Shown piece after piece: positions 1 through 11,266 of a stretch of 64,000 bases of DNA (its first letter is position 1; each line of letters opens with the position of its first letter). Position numbers and translations under genes: made by a program. Source of the stretch: Choanephora cucurbitarum (Eukaryota > Mucoromycota > Mucoromycetes > Mucorales > Choanephoraceae). The notes under the pieces are model-generated. The model was not told where the DNA came from, did no database searches, and saw nothing but the letters and a program-made list of their open reading frames with translations. Where the stretch lies: assembly GCA_025331435.1 (NCBI GenBank), contig JAIWNI010000002.1:558001-622000 (forward strand), given 5' to 3'.

Positions 1-1510
1 GTAAACGCTTTATGATACAATCATCGAAACTTACTAGCAAAAAAAGAAAGTTCAAAGAAAAGGCATTATTACTTACTTAGAATCAGAAGCCCTTTCAAGT
101 ATAAACGTTGAATGATTTTCATCAATGCAAAAGCAATACATCACTAGGCATTCTTTCCTAAATTCCTCTTTGGCAAAGAGCCATAATTTGAAAGGCGCGA
201 AAAGTATATACAACGAATACGAAATGGATCATATAGTAAGTCATCAAGCTAGATTGCTTTACTGTTTTTGTCACACATGTAAATCGTCTGTGCTCTCTAT
301 AATAGGAAGACCTAAAGAGACCTATGCTGGCTTATTTTCAAGTGATCGCTATTCAACTATATGTTGTCTTGCTTAGCTTATTTAGATGAGTATTGCAGAA
401 AAACAGCTAATTGCACCATCTAAAAATGTACAAGGAGTCCCCTTTCTTGGTATCTAGCTATTGAATTTTTTCTTTTTTGAAAAATGAAACACCCAATCAG
501 GTTTACCGATCTATTGCGCTATTGAAAAGTAATGAGCCGACACATCTAAATGACTAACGAAATTAGCAAGTCAGACTTCTTGACAACAAAAGACACAAGT
601 CATTTGTCGCACTTTGCGTGCAGCCAGCACATCGCTTCTTGTACAAAAAGATGCTAATTTGTAATTGAAGTAAGTGTTGGGTCGACTGACGGATCTTGAG
701 AAAGAAGGGCAAAGTTGTTATCGCAGAAACGGCAATAGCCAAAGCAGGCAGTTTGCCACACCCAATTACACTTTTGTTCCTACAATTCATGTAATTCCTT
801 TACTAGTGATGGTAAGTCGAAAGTGGTCAAAGTTATTCTAGTTCTTGTCTGGATAATGACAGGCCCCATGGAAAGAATTCCTTTGTTTGTGCATCTCTCC
901 TTGATTGAGCCAATTACTGCTGATTTGTCCAATGCTGAGGACAGCTATGACACTGAAAAAGCCGAAAGGATTAGCCATACCGGTTATCTTGAAAGCATTC
1001 AAGAACTTCATAGCTTGTTTGAAAGTATTTATCAGCAGAAGCTGAGCAAGAACAATTCTAATACACTTTTGCAAAATGGAATATCCATTAAAGATGTCAG
1101 TAGCAAATAGCAGTGATATTGAGAACAATTCTGCTTCTCTTCTTTGGATTCAGTAAAAGACAAACTTTTTTTCTCAATTCTCTTACGTTCAAACCCTTAT
1201 TTCTTTGCTGAAATAAAACTTTGAAGTCTATGAATTCTTGTTCCTTAAGATTTCTCCAAATCTTTTCTTCACCAACTCTCTAATTTTCATGCATAAAATC
1301 GCTGTGACTGTTAGAAATCGTTGATCATTTAGATTTATTCGCAATGAGCAACGACGGAGAAACAATTGCGCAATTTTTGATGGCCGTGAATGGGCAGTTT
1401 TGATTTAATGGCGTGCCATTGATAATTTTTCAAGTATAATCTTAATACATCAGTCAGCTTTAATCTCCCTTCTTCTTTTCTTTACTTCCTCTTCGTTCAG
1501 ATCAAGGATA
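1..1510. other. Left-edge spacer and MET10 upstream region
   Basis: No convincing complete gene was found here. Short frames lack recognisable domains, apart from the orphan open frame listed separately at 739-1110. The last 100 bp before the sulfite reductase start is pyrimidine-rich, as is common just upstream of start codons in this window. I looked for a CACGTG-type methionine-regulon site upstream of MET10 and did not see one. Confidence 0.5.
739..1110 (+). pseudogene. Orphan 123-codon open frame, possible gene relic
   Basis: An uninterrupted frame runs from just after a stop at 736-738 to a stop at 1108-1110. It has no ATG near its beginning; the first in-frame ATG is about 120 bases in. 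The second half has a protein-like composition, acidic and helix-forming, around residues EDSYDTEKAERISHTGYLES. I do not recognise the family. It could be the last exon of a broken gene, a transposon-derived fragment, or chance. No upstream exon could be joined with confidence. Confidence 0.25.
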
Positions 1511-4500
1511 ATGTTTTCCTCTGTAGCTTTAGTCGCCTCTCTCGTCAAGAGTGCTGCTTTTCCCACAAACAACAGCAATGTTTATAATACTCAAGCTAAA
1601 GTTGACATTTCCCCTGAGCTTGTAAGAGCAGTGACAGCTGAATTAACAAAGGAAATTGATGCTGCTTCCACTGCTGGCAGCCAAACAACTATTGTTGACG
1701 AAGATGCTTCTATTTTGTTGCAATCAAAGGTCAAGCAAGCTATTTCTTACCTATTGACCGCCGATTCGCAGAACTCTCAAGTCCGCCTTGTAGATGCCAA
1801 TCATGCTGTAGACTATGTTGCTTATGGCTTGTCCGACCTTGTGTTTGTCTATCCCGGTTCCACATCTGGATATCTTGGACAAGAATTGCCTTCTTGGACA
1901 TCTTCTGTTCGTAATGCTTTTGGCGAGCTTGTTAAGGTTGTTGAGATGGAAACCCGTGCTGGTGCTCTTCAGGCTGTTCAAGGTGCTCTTGCTGATGCTC
2001 AAAACAAGCTTGTCTCTGTATTGGCTTCTTCCCAAGCATTGTTGTCTATGATTCCTAACTTGCATACTTTAGCTGTTGAACGCCAGCCAGTTGTATTCCA
2101 TGTGGCTGCTCAGTATGTTGATCAAGATTTGACTGCTTCGACTAATGTAGATGCTGTTCTTGCGGCTCGCAACACTGGTGCCATCCTATTGTCTTCTTCT
2201 AATGCCCAAGAAGCACATGACATTGGTGTTGTTGCTCATTTGATCGCTCGTTCTGTCAACTTGCCTGTCATTCATTTCTTCAATGGTGTCACTGCTTCTA
2301 AGGAAATAGAAAAAGTCAATTTGACTTCGTTTACTCAATTGGCCAAGCTGTTTGGTACTGCGACTACTTCTTCAGTCGCCTACAACGAAGCTTATGAAGT
2401 CTCTAAAAAAATCCTTGCTCAACTCAACTACAAGCCATTTGAGTACACTGGTGCTGAAGATGCTGAGACTGTTTTGATTACTTTGAATGCTTCCGACGCT
2501 ACTATCAAGCAAGCAGTTTCCCGTGCTACCTCTTATCTAAATGCAAGTGTTGGGCTTTTGAGTGTTCGTGTCTTCCGTCCTTGGTCAGATGCTGATTTGA
2601 TTGCTGCCTTGCCCAAGTCTGCTCGTCGTGTGGTGGTTCTTGAAGAAGGTGCTGGTTTGTATGCTTTCAATGGCCCTCTCTACTTAGATATTGCTGCAGC
2701 TATTCGTTTCGGCCCTATTGCTCGTGATCATCGCCCTCGTTTAATTAGTGCTCAGGCTGATGATTTTGCTCACCTTCACGCTACCCACATTCCTTCTCTT
2801 GTTAAGGAAGCTGAGCAAGAAACTTTTATTAACCTTGCTGCTGAACCTTTTACGCTTGCTGTTTCTGATGAGGTGATTGCTCTTGAAAAGAGCGATGCTG
2901 CTTGGAGTGCTATCTTCTGGGATGTTGATTCTAATGGTTCTGCTGCTGCTGCCATCCACAGTGCTCATCTCGTTCATGCCGCTCAGCCAGATGTTCCTGT
3001 TCATGCCCGTGTTACTCGTGATGCTTACCGTGTTGGCGGCCCTGTTACTCATACTCATGTTACTTATGGCTCTAGTAAGTTTGCTCAACATCAATACATT
3101 GCCATCCATGATATTGCTGTTATTAGAGAATACAACACATTGGCCCATGCTGGTAAGAATGCCGTGGTTGTTCTTCATGGTCCATGGAAGCACGGTGATG
3201 AGCTTGAAGGCATTTTGTCTAACGAGTTTAAGTTTGGCCTAACTCAAATTGATGCTAAGCTTTATACTGTTGATGTTTCTCGTATTGCTCAAGAGCTTGG
3301 TTTGAGCACTAAGTCTACTCATCTTGTTTGGGAAGTTGTGTTCTTAGCTTTGACTCAAAAGACTTCTGCTACTGATCAACTTGTTCAACTTTATGACGAG
3401 ATTCAGCAGACTGGCGATGAGGAAGATAAGCGCACTTTGGCTGGTCTGGTTTCTAAGGTTGTCGAGGCTGTTTCTGAGGACTTGTCTGCTGTCGAGCTCT
3501 TACCTCCATGGACTATTTTAGAGATCAGCGATGATGTTTTGCCAACTTTGCCTGCAGATCGTCTTGTTAATGAAGAAGAAGAAGAAGAAATGGCTGGTTC
3601 TGCTGTCCCTGAAGAAGAAGAAGGCAATGGCGTAGAATCTGACAAATGGCACAAGGCTGCTTGGCAATTGATGTTCAATGAAGCTTACAAGACTGAAACT
3701 GCTATCCGTCCTGATTTACATGAAAGCACCTATGTCATTCGTGTGAGTGAAAACCGTCGTTTGACTCCTGAGTCTTATGATCGTTATGTGTTCCATATTG
3801 AGTTTGATACATCTGATGCCAGCCTCAAGTACGAACTTGGTGATGCTCTTGGTGTTCATGGTCATAATGATTACGAAGAAGTTCAAGCTTTCTTGAGCTG
3901 GTACGGTTTGAATGGTAATGATGTTCTCTCTGTCAAGGATGCCGAAAAGGGAACTGAGGAAGTTCGCACAGTCTTCCAATTATTCAGTCAAAACTTGGAT
4001 ATCTTTGGCCGTCCTTCCAAGAAGTTCTATGAGTCTCTTGCTGTCTTTGCTACTGACCCTAAGGAGCGCGAACAATTGTTGTACTTGATCTCACCTGAAG
4101 GTAAAGAAGACTTTAAGAAGCGTGTTGATGAGACTGTTACCTATGAAGATCTCTTGCGTGAATTCACCTCTGCCAAGCCTTCTGTTGAGGCCCTTGCTAA
4201 GATTGTCTCTCCCATCAAGCCTCGCCATTATTCTATTGCTTCTTCTCAAAAGATGCACAAGAACTCTGTTCACTTGCTTATTGTTGCCGTTGATTGGGAA
4301 GTTAATGGTAAGAAGCGTTATGGTCAATGTACTCGCTATTTGTCCAACTTGCGCGTGGGTGACAATGTTACTGTTTCCATCAAGCCCTCTGTTATGAAGT
4401 TGCCTCCTCTTGATACTCAACCTGTTATCATGGCTGGTCTTGGTACTGGTATGGCACCTTTCCGTGCTTTCATTCAAGAGCGTTATATGGCTAAGGCTGC

Positions 4501-4873
4501 TGGCAAGAAGGTTGGTCCTGTTGTCCTCTACTTTGGTTCTCGTCACAGATCTATGGAATATCTTTATGGTGAAGAATTAGAAGCCTATCATGCAGATGGT
4601 GTTCTGTCTCACATGGGTCTTGCTTTCTCTCGTGATCAAAAGGAGAAGATCTATATTCAACACAAGATGAAGGAAGATGCTGAAATGTTGAATGAATACT
4701 TGATGAATCAAAATGGTCATTTCTATCTTTGTGGTCCCACCTGGCCTGTACCTGATGTCAAGGATGCTGTTGTTTATGGTCTTACTAAATATGGTGGTAT
4801 TGATGCTGCTAAGGCTTCTGCTCTTATTGAAGAATGGAAGGAAAAAGAATCTTATATCCTTGAAGTTTATTAA
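1511..4873 (+). CDS. MET10: Sulfite reductase [NADPH] flavoprotein component
   Basis: This protein carries electrons from NADPH to the haemoprotein subunit that reduces sulfite to sulfide in cytosolic sulfate assimilation (cysteine and methionine synthesis). It is a single 1120-codon exon without introns, unusual in this window. Residues about 60-640 match the pyruvate-ferredoxin-oxidoreductase-like N-terminal region of fungal Met10 proteins. An acidic linker with two Glu runs follows near residues 690-715. The C-terminal 400 residues form a cytochrome-P450-reductase-like module: the FAD motif RHYSIASS, the GQCTRYLSNL segment, the NADPH motif GLGTGMAPFRAF, FYLCGP, and a C-terminus ending EVY. 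Length agrees with yeast Met10 (about 1035 aa). Codon use is strongly biased to GCT, GTT, CTT and AAG, suggesting high expression. The next gene, PCK1, is convergent. Confidence 0.93.
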   Translation: MFSSVALVASLVKSAAFPTNNSNVYNTQAKVDISPELVRAVTAELTKEIDAASTAGSQTTIVDEDASILLQSKVKQAISYLLTADSQNSQVRLVDANHAVDYVAYGLSDLVFVYPGSTSGYLGQELPSWTSSVRNAFGELVKVVEMETRAGALQAVQGALADAQNKLVSVLASSQALLSMIPNLHTLAVERQPVVFHVAAQYVDQDLTASTNVDAVLAARNTGAILLSSSNAQEAHDIGVVAHLIARSVNLPVIHFFNGVTASKEIEKVNLTSFTQLAKLFGTATTSSVAYNEAYEVSKKILAQLNYKPFEYTGAEDAETVLITLNASDATIKQAVSRATSYLNASVGLLSVRVFRPWSDADLIAALPKSARRVVVLEEGAGLYAFNGPLYLDIAAAIRFGPIARDHRPRLISAQADDFAHLHATHIPSLVKEAEQETFINLAAEPFTLAVSDEVIALEKSDAAWSAIFWDVDSNGSAAAAIHSAHLVHAAQPDVPVHARVTRDAYRVGGPVTHTHVTYGSSKFAQHQYIAIHDIAVIREYNTLAHAGKNAVVVLHGPWKHGDELEGILSNEFKFGLTQIDAKLYTVDVSRIAQELGLSTKSTHLVWEVVFLALTQKTSATDQLVQLYDEIQQTGDEEDKRTLAGLVSKVVEAVSEDLSAVELLPPWTILEISDDVLPTLPADRLVNEEEEEEMAGSAVPEEEEGNGVESDKWHKAAWQLMFNEAYKTETAIRPDLHESTYVIRVSENRRLTPESYDRYVFHIEFDTSDASLKYELGDALGVHGHNDYEEVQAFLSWYGLNGNDVLSVKDAEKGTEEVRTVFQLFSQNLDIFGRPSKKFYESLAVFATDPKEREQLLYLISPEGKEDFKKRVDETVTYEDLLREFTSAKPSVEALAKIVSPIKPRHYSIASSQKMHKNSVHLLIVAVDWEVNGKKRYGQCTRYLSNLRVGDNVTVSIKPSVMKLPPLDTQPVIMAGLGTGMAPFRAFIQERYMAKAAGKKVGPVVLYFGSRHRSMEYLYGEELEAYHADGVLSHMGLAFSRDQKEKIYIQHKMKEDAEMLNEYLMNQNGHFYLCGPTWPVPDVKDAVVYGLTKYGGIDAAKASALIEEWKEKESYILEVY

Positions 4874-5323
4874 GTTTTAATATGTTTAAATAATAAAAAC
4901 TAGAATTTTGCTTTTCTTTTCTCAAAAAAAAACTTGCTTTTCTATTCAACATTCGCATATATGATCTTGTGCCTCATACATAAAAGAGACAGGCCTGACC
5001 TCATATACAGAATAGTGATTCTCCATCTGTCAGGCCAAAGAAAAATCTCATGCATTGCTAGTCTCAAAAAAACACAAATGCATTATGCTCAATCTTCTGA
5101 ATCACACTACACAGTTACATTTGAAATTGAGCAATCATCACTAAACCATTTAGAACTTGAGGCAGCTAATAAATCATTAGGCCTATGCTAATAACATTTG
5201 GTTATTTCCTCCAATTGACATTTGAAACAAACAGCTTTTTTTAAGAGATAGAGAATGAGTTTATTGTGAGAAATGAGAAATGCATCATGAAGGATAACAG
5301 AGATATGATTTTATATGTACAAT
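4874..5323. other. Convergent 3' spacer between MET10 and PCK1
   Basis: This AT-rich spacer lies between two converging genes. An AATAAA-like signal follows the MET10 stop within about 30 bp. The stretch from 4980 to 5190 has an open frame but no recognisable product. Nothing else is supported. Confidence 0.5.
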
Positions 5324-7101
5324 TTAAAGTTTAGGACCAGCAGCCAAGGTTTCAGGTGCAGCTTCATCTTCATAAGTCTTGAAGTTTTCAACAAACATTT
5401 GTCCAACCTTACGGAGAGACTCATCAAATTCTTCAGAGGTACCATTCCAGGCAGTCTTGGGATTCAAGAGTTCAGAAGGAACATTAGGAACAGCCTTAGG
5501 GATTCTTAAGTTGAAGATAGCAAGATCTTCATATTCAGCATTTGCTAATTCTCCACTATGGATGGCATCCAAGATAGCACGAGTGTACTTGAGAGGACAA
5601 CGCTTAGAAGTAGCAGCAGAACCACCGATCCAACCAGTGTTAATCAACCAGGCATCAGCTTTGTGTTGAGACATCTTTTGAGCCAACATAGTGGCATAGC
5701 GTTGAGGATGAAGCACAAGGAAGGGAGCACCGAAACAAGCTGAGAAAGTGGCTTGAGGTTCAACAATACCGTCTTCTGTACCAGGCACCTTAGTGGTATA
5801 ACCGGAAATGAAGTGGTACATGGCTTGTTCAGCAGTCAATTTGGAGACAGGAGGCAAGACACCAAAGGCATCGCAAGTCAAAAGGATAATGTTCTTGGGA
5901 TGACCACCCATACAAGGCAGTTTTGCATTAGGAATATGATAGATTGGGTAAGCACAACGGGTGTTTTCGGTCAAGAAATCATCTGAATAGTCTACTTCAC
6001 GAGTCTCTTCATCAAGAACAACATTTTCAAGGATAGCACCAAAACGAATGGCATTGAAAATATCAGGTTCCTTCTCAGCTGATAAATCAATACACTTTGC
6101 ATAACAACCACCTTCAATGTTGAAAATACCGTTGTCTGACCAACAATGCTCATCATCACCAATCAACATACGCTTAGGATCAGCGGAAAGTGTAGTTTTA
6201 CCTGTACCAGACAAGCCAAAGAAGAGAGAAACATCACCGTCAGGTCCTTCATTTGCAGAAGAGTGAAGAGAAAGGACACCTGCCTTAGGCATCAAGTAAT
6301 GCATCACAGTGAAAATCTAAATTGACCAATGAGATCGCTATTCTGAATCTTATTTTTGTTTTGTTTTCTTTTCACTTACACCCTTCTTCATTTCACCAGC
6401 ATATTCAGAACCAAGGATGACCATTTCATTACGCTTGAAGTTGATAGAGACAGAGGTTGTAGAGGTCATGCCAGTAGTATAACGGTTGGCAGGGAATTCA
6501 CCAGCATTGAAGATAGTGAAGTCAGGAGTACCAAAGTCCTCAAGTTCTTCATCAGTGGGACGAATCAACATGTTGCGCATGAACAACAGATGGTAAGCAC
6601 GAGAAGCAACCACACGAACCTTGATACGATACTTAGGGTCCCAACCAGCAAAACCATCAAAGACATACAATCGAGGACGAGTGTTCAAGTAATCAATAGC
6701 ACGTTCTCTGTTGATCAAGAAAACTCTTTCACTGATGGGTGTATTTACAGGACCCCACCAAACATCCTTAACAGAAGAAGGTTCTTCAACAATACGCTTG
6801 TCCTTAGGAGAACGACCAGTTTTCTTACCAGAGTAGGCACAAAGAGCACCTGCTGAAGAAATAACAGTACCTTGTTCGTAAGTCAAGGCTTCTTCGTAAA
6901 GAACAGCTACAGAAGGGTTGCGCTTGATTGTAACCTAATTCACATATGTTCAGTCGCCCGTTTTGACTGATAACTCTAGACTATTACCTTATCATAGTCA
7001 ATACCAGCATATTCATGGAGATCTTCTTCGACCTTTGTATGAACAGAATTGGAACTTTGAGGTCTACCAGTGTAGGGTGATCCGGGTCTTGAGGCTACCA
7101 T
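5324..7101 (-). CDS. PCK1: Phosphoenolpyruvate carboxykinase (ATP)
   Basis: This enzyme converts oxaloacetate and ATP to phosphoenolpyruvate, CO2 and ADP, the committed cytosolic step of gluconeogenesis. Three exons in transcript order: 7101-6988, 6934-6380 and 6316-5324. They join in frame to 553 aa, the expected size for ATP-type PEPCK. Introns of 53 and 63 nt carry GTAATA/TAG and GTAAGT/TAG borders. The second lies between EMKKG and [11 protein letters not shown], so exons 2 and 3 form a continuous conserved block. The P-loop GLSGTGKTT is near residue 257, followed by a metal-binding GDDEHCWS; the oxaloacetate/ATP-site block [16 protein letters not shown] sequence is in exon 2. The first 38 residues form a poorly conserved leader. 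Glucose repression and induction on C2 carbon is typical of the family but no site was identified. Confidence 0.95.
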
Positions 7102-10100
7102 TGTTTATTGTTTTTTCAAAAGAAAGTTTTAAAGTAAAGGGGAAAAGTAAAAGCATCTTTGTTTGCGAATCCAGGTATTTATATAACACTGTATTCCCTC
7201 GGAAGTGTCGGAGTTGTGAGGTTTTGCAGATGAAAGTACCGGAAAAGAAGCATGCCAAAGGAAGCATATGTCTGTTTCCTACTTCCCTAAAGCACACATC
7301 TTCACATCAAATGCATATAGGTTTAAATGTCCGAAGACCGACCGTTTTTCTAGTGTGGGTATTATTGTCTGTACGGGACAAGACGGAATAACATATGCTC
7401 CTCGTTCGCCCGAACCTCTCCTATTCATCTCTACTTATCCTCTCTTCGTCTTCACGCGTTTTCAATCGCCTTCTTGTCTTAGGTTATTAGTATTGAGCTC
7501 ATTTGTTTAATTCTCTTCTTTTATTTTCCTTCTCTGTTCAACTGAATATTTACCTCAATCCATATGAATTTCTCAGAAGCGAGAAAAATAAACTTCCCCA
7601 CATTTTAAAATCGGCCAATGAAAAACGAAAATAGTTCGCTAACAAAGCACAGATCGTGAGAACTAAATTTAAATAGCGCGTTTTATGTTTACTATTATAC
7701 AAATTAAAAATCACAAAAGGACAGACAATGTTTGATTTCTCTGTTTCTAGGGGAAGCCTCTATGGTAACTATGACTTGTACCAAGGACTAAATGCTATAG
7801 GAACAGACATTGGTAGACAAAAAAAGAGATTATTAGAAATGTGTGTTGACTGCCAAAAGCAACTCGATAATTTGACCCTTTGATCATGCAGAGACTTGAC
7901 TTGTTTTCACTTCTCATGCTTGTGCCTAACTGACTCAACTCTAGCTATACATGATATTGGCTATAACCATACCGTTATCTGTACAAGCTATCTTAACTTT
8001 CTGTTTTCTCTCTCTCTCTCTCTCTTTCTCTTTTTTCTTGAAATAGCAGTATCACAAATGAAAAAGAACGTATAAGGAGAGAAAGAGAGAGAGATAGTTA
8101 CCAGAAACAATATTATTCTGATTATCTTACTGTTATTACATAACAACTAACTAACTGAGAAAGCATTATTGTGAGTCCACTATAATTTCTCTTTCTCTGT
8201 ATGTGTGTACCTATCTCATATTACTCTATTGTTAAAACCAATCAAAATACACACACTAAATGATCTACAGGCCCAAAAATTGGTTTAGACTTCTTAATGC
8301 CAATGATAAATAAGATAGTTAGGCAAGGATTGCATGTATTTGTTTAACATGCCAATAGTTTCACAGTAAACACATTCTGTTTACAAGTAGCAGCATGTAC
8401 TCTACTGACACTAAAGACCAGTGTGTCATAACCACATTGCTCATTTTGATAAATTAATACGGGCAAATACTCAGTCGTCAGAAACCAAATGATTTATGCA
8501 TATATCTTATTTAGTATCCAGATATGAAATGTATTCATACCACGATCATCAAAACACTAGTCGGTACAGTTCCATTCGTTGCTTCGCTACACAACTCAAT
8601 TTCAAGTCACTGTTACAAATTCTTGATTTGAAACAGTTAGATCTTGGGGCCATCTCAATATTTATATTAAATCCATCTATGTTTATTTTCTACTGCCCTT
8701 GTTTTGAACTCAGCCTGATGGAGTGTATACGTTCATTCTTGGGGAGGCCATAGTTACACATAGAGAATGAAAAAAGAGGGTTCATTCTAGAAATGTTGTG
8801 TTGATCGAAAGCGTTCTAAGAAAATATTTACCCTAAATAGTCTATCTTGTTCTTTTTAATTCTATGAATTATTTAGATCGCTTAGTTTTATTTTAATTTC
8901 TACTGCATTAGCCATTCTGCTCCCTCATCTTTTTTTTTTACTTGTCAATGTATGTATTTGTCAGCCCCAAGTTCATTTTCTGATTAAAAAAAAAATTAAC
9001 TATTAAGTGTAGTACAATGATTAAGCTCGCCATTTTAAACTTTTTAAGAGTACAGTAGATGCCACTGCACCTCTCTTTTTTTTTTTTCTTTACTTGAGAG
9101 AGAAAGCCAAGGCATCTTCTATTTAGAAAGAAAAATAGCCCTATCTATATAAGAAACAAAAAAGCAAGGGTAGTGCAAATAAAGGAAATGAGACAAGACT
9201 ATCTTGAATGGAGTTTATAGAGCTTTTCCTCTTCAAATACGTCATATCAATCTAGCCATGTACCTGAACACATACGGCCCGAGGAAGTTTGGATGCCTTA
9301 TAAAGTGACCTGAACATGACTAAATCATCTTTAAGTAAAAAAAAGAAAAAAAAGTAGATGACTACTAATAAGCTTTCTTCGTAATGGTGTCATCATTGTG
9401 CGGCTGTATCACCATGTTGAAGGATGTATGTGTCACATTAAAACCATATGTTCGATACTGTAAAGAAAAAAGAAAATATGGGAAAAAATAACAATGTTGT
9501 TGCTAGTTTAAATGTCATAAGCTTTGTTTATGATAAACTAAAATTTTCCGTTTGTTTCTATTTCGAAAGGCAGTCAAATAACGATCATTTTGTTCTTTAG
9601 CTAAAAATGATGTACATTTAGGTTTCAGACATGAATGGGGGGTAACACTATAAAACCAAGAGAAATGTCTACTTTGACAAGAATGGTCATGAACTGATGT
9701 CAGCGCCAAATTTGAAACTAATGTGTGTTTGTAATAGGTTTTATTACAGAGGTTTCTTATCGTGTTCTCAGAATAAGGAGAGAATGAGAAAAGAATCTAG
9801 ATTTTTTACTTTTGAGAAAAGGATCGGAAAAATTAGCTGCTTATCGAGATTTGGAAAAAAGTACGTATAGAGAAATTGCAATTTTCTCCAAAAGGGAATT
9901 TGGGGGTACTGTGTGATGATGGCGTGGCACAAATCATGTTTTATTCTTTAAACTTCTATCAGATGAAAAAAGAGTTTAAAATTTAGGTTTTTTTTTTAGG
10001 GAACCAAAAATAAAAAAAAAAAAATCAATTTATCCATATAAACAATTGAAATAAGGCTGTCAAGGTTAAAAAAGCGTTTCACCCCTTTTAAGAAAACCAC

Positions 10101-10420
10101 TTTTATATTTATATTTTTTTTCTTTTAAAAAAGCTTATTTTATTCATATTGTGATTAGTTTCTTTTTACTTGTAATAAAAAAAATGGGTGATGGTTTTAT
10201 TAGTATTAACATATTATAAAAGAAAAAAAGAAGAAGGAAGGAGGATTGCGTATAGAAAAGAGAGCATATAGTAAGGAGGATATGTGTGTGTGTGAGTGTA
10301 TAAATATATGTATAAAAGTTATTCTTTCTCTATAATAAGAAGTAGTACGAAGAGGATGTTTGTAGCCATTTAAAATAAGAGATTTACATGATAGAAGGAT
10401 TTAGAAAAAAAATTATAATT
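7102..10420. other. 3.3-kb AT-rich spacer upstream of PCK1
   Basis: No supported gene. The stretch contains an uninterrupted CT microsatellite at about 8007-8025, a purine-rich partner tract near 8080-8100, and several homopolymer A/T runs near 8930, 9070 and 9980-10030. Short frames near 8496-8753 and 9515-9709 have no domain-like features. The first few hundred bases next to 7101 are presumably the PCK1 promoter. The bases near 10421 are the 3' region of the WOPR gene. Confidence 0.5.
8007..8025. repeat. CT-dinucleotide microsatellite
   Basis: An uninterrupted run of CT units lies in the spacer upstream of PCK1. It is flanked by further pyrimidine-rich sequence and followed about 60 bp later by a GA-rich tract on the same strand. 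Confidence 0.8.
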
Positions 10421-11266
10421 TTAGATCCTCACTAAGTCACGAAGTGCTTTCAGTTGACGACTGTCTTCTGTAGATGGTAATTTTTCCCAGGCAATATCCT
10501 GAGCAGGCAATAGGAAACTAGTGTGCTTGATGAGAGGGCTATAAGATGAATGTTGTTGTAGTGGTGATAGTAATAATGTATCATTAAATTCATCCTCGGA
10601 TCGAAATGTCGCTGTACTGATAGAAGATTGGGATGAGATAGAAGAAAGTGAAGGAGGGTGTTGTTGTTCATCTGCAGAGGAGATAGTAGAGACATCACTG
10701 CCTGAAGAATCAATTGAATCATGGCGATGGTACTGTATAGAATGAATAGAAGCTGGGTGGCCACCTCCAATATCAAGTGGGTTTAATTCAGGGTAGAATC
10801 CCTTGGGTATTTCAATCGTATTTAACATAGGATCGTGAGATGGACGCTGTAGACGTCCTGATAGGATATCTGCTTTTGTATAGTAACTAATAAGGTGAAT
10901 TTTTTGATTTGTTGCAGTGCAGATAGAAAAACTTTGCTTGATGAGACCATTTTGTTTATAGGAAAAGGTTATTTGCTTGCTGCCAGGAATCGCCACAGAA
11001 GGTCGGCGAGGTCTACGCTTTGTGTCTAATTCTTTATAGGTCAAGAAGCTGCCTAATACACGGCTTGGGGACCATGTGCGACCATCAGTCCAGCGTCTCA
11101 TGCCAGCCTCACGTTCATCCCAGGCAAAGACAGAACCAGAACGAATGTTGATACGCTCCTTGGAAGTAAGACGGCGTTGAACTCTATTCAATGTGCCCTT
11201 TCTACAGGCTTCAAACACATAAAGTGCATCTTGAGGTGTCTTTATGTATCCAACGTATGTTTCCAT
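10421..11266 (-). CDS. WOPR-family (Gti1/Pac2) transcriptional regulator
   Basis: A single exon of 281 codons, counted from the ATG that gives METYVGYIKTPQDALYVF, the usual start of this family. An open extension of nine codons upstream is less likely to be translated. WOPRa covers residues about 1-75 and contains NIRSGSVFAWDE and RWTDGRTWSPSRVLGSFL, the diagnostic blocks of Wor1/Ryp1/Gti1/Pac2 proteins. WOPRb covers about 95-150 and contains KQITFSYKQNGLIKQSFSI. The rest is Ser/His/Gln-rich and low complexity. In ascomycetes WOPR proteins are DNA-binding master regulators of morphology, conidiation and virulence. The role in this organism cannot be read from sequence. It stands alone between two long spacers, as fungal developmental regulators often do. 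Confidence 0.9.
   Translation of the reverse strand: METYVGYIKTPQDALYVFEACRKGTLNRVQRRLTSKERINIRSGSVFAWDEREAGMRRWTDGRTWSPSRVLGSFLTYKELDTKRRPRRPSVAIPGSKQITFSYKQNGLIKQSFSICTATNQKIHLISYYTKADILSGRLQRPSHDPMLNTIEIPKGFYPELNPLDIGGGHPASIHSIQYHRHDSIDSSGSDVSTISSADEQQHPPSLSSISSQSSISTATFRSEDEFNDTLLLSPLQQHSSYSPLIKHTSFLLPAQDIAWEKLPSTEDSRQLKALRDLVRI

Noticed and set aside
4091..4546. 151-codon antisense frame within MET10, and several other long frames in MET10
   Set aside because: They mirror the biased codon use of the true gene and show no independent features.
6356..6856. 166-codon plus-strand frame across PCK1
   Set aside because: It lies antisense to the conserved PEPCK exon 2.
7268..7510. 80-codon frame upstream of PCK1
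   Set aside because: No domain, no codon bias, and it lies in the presumed promoter.
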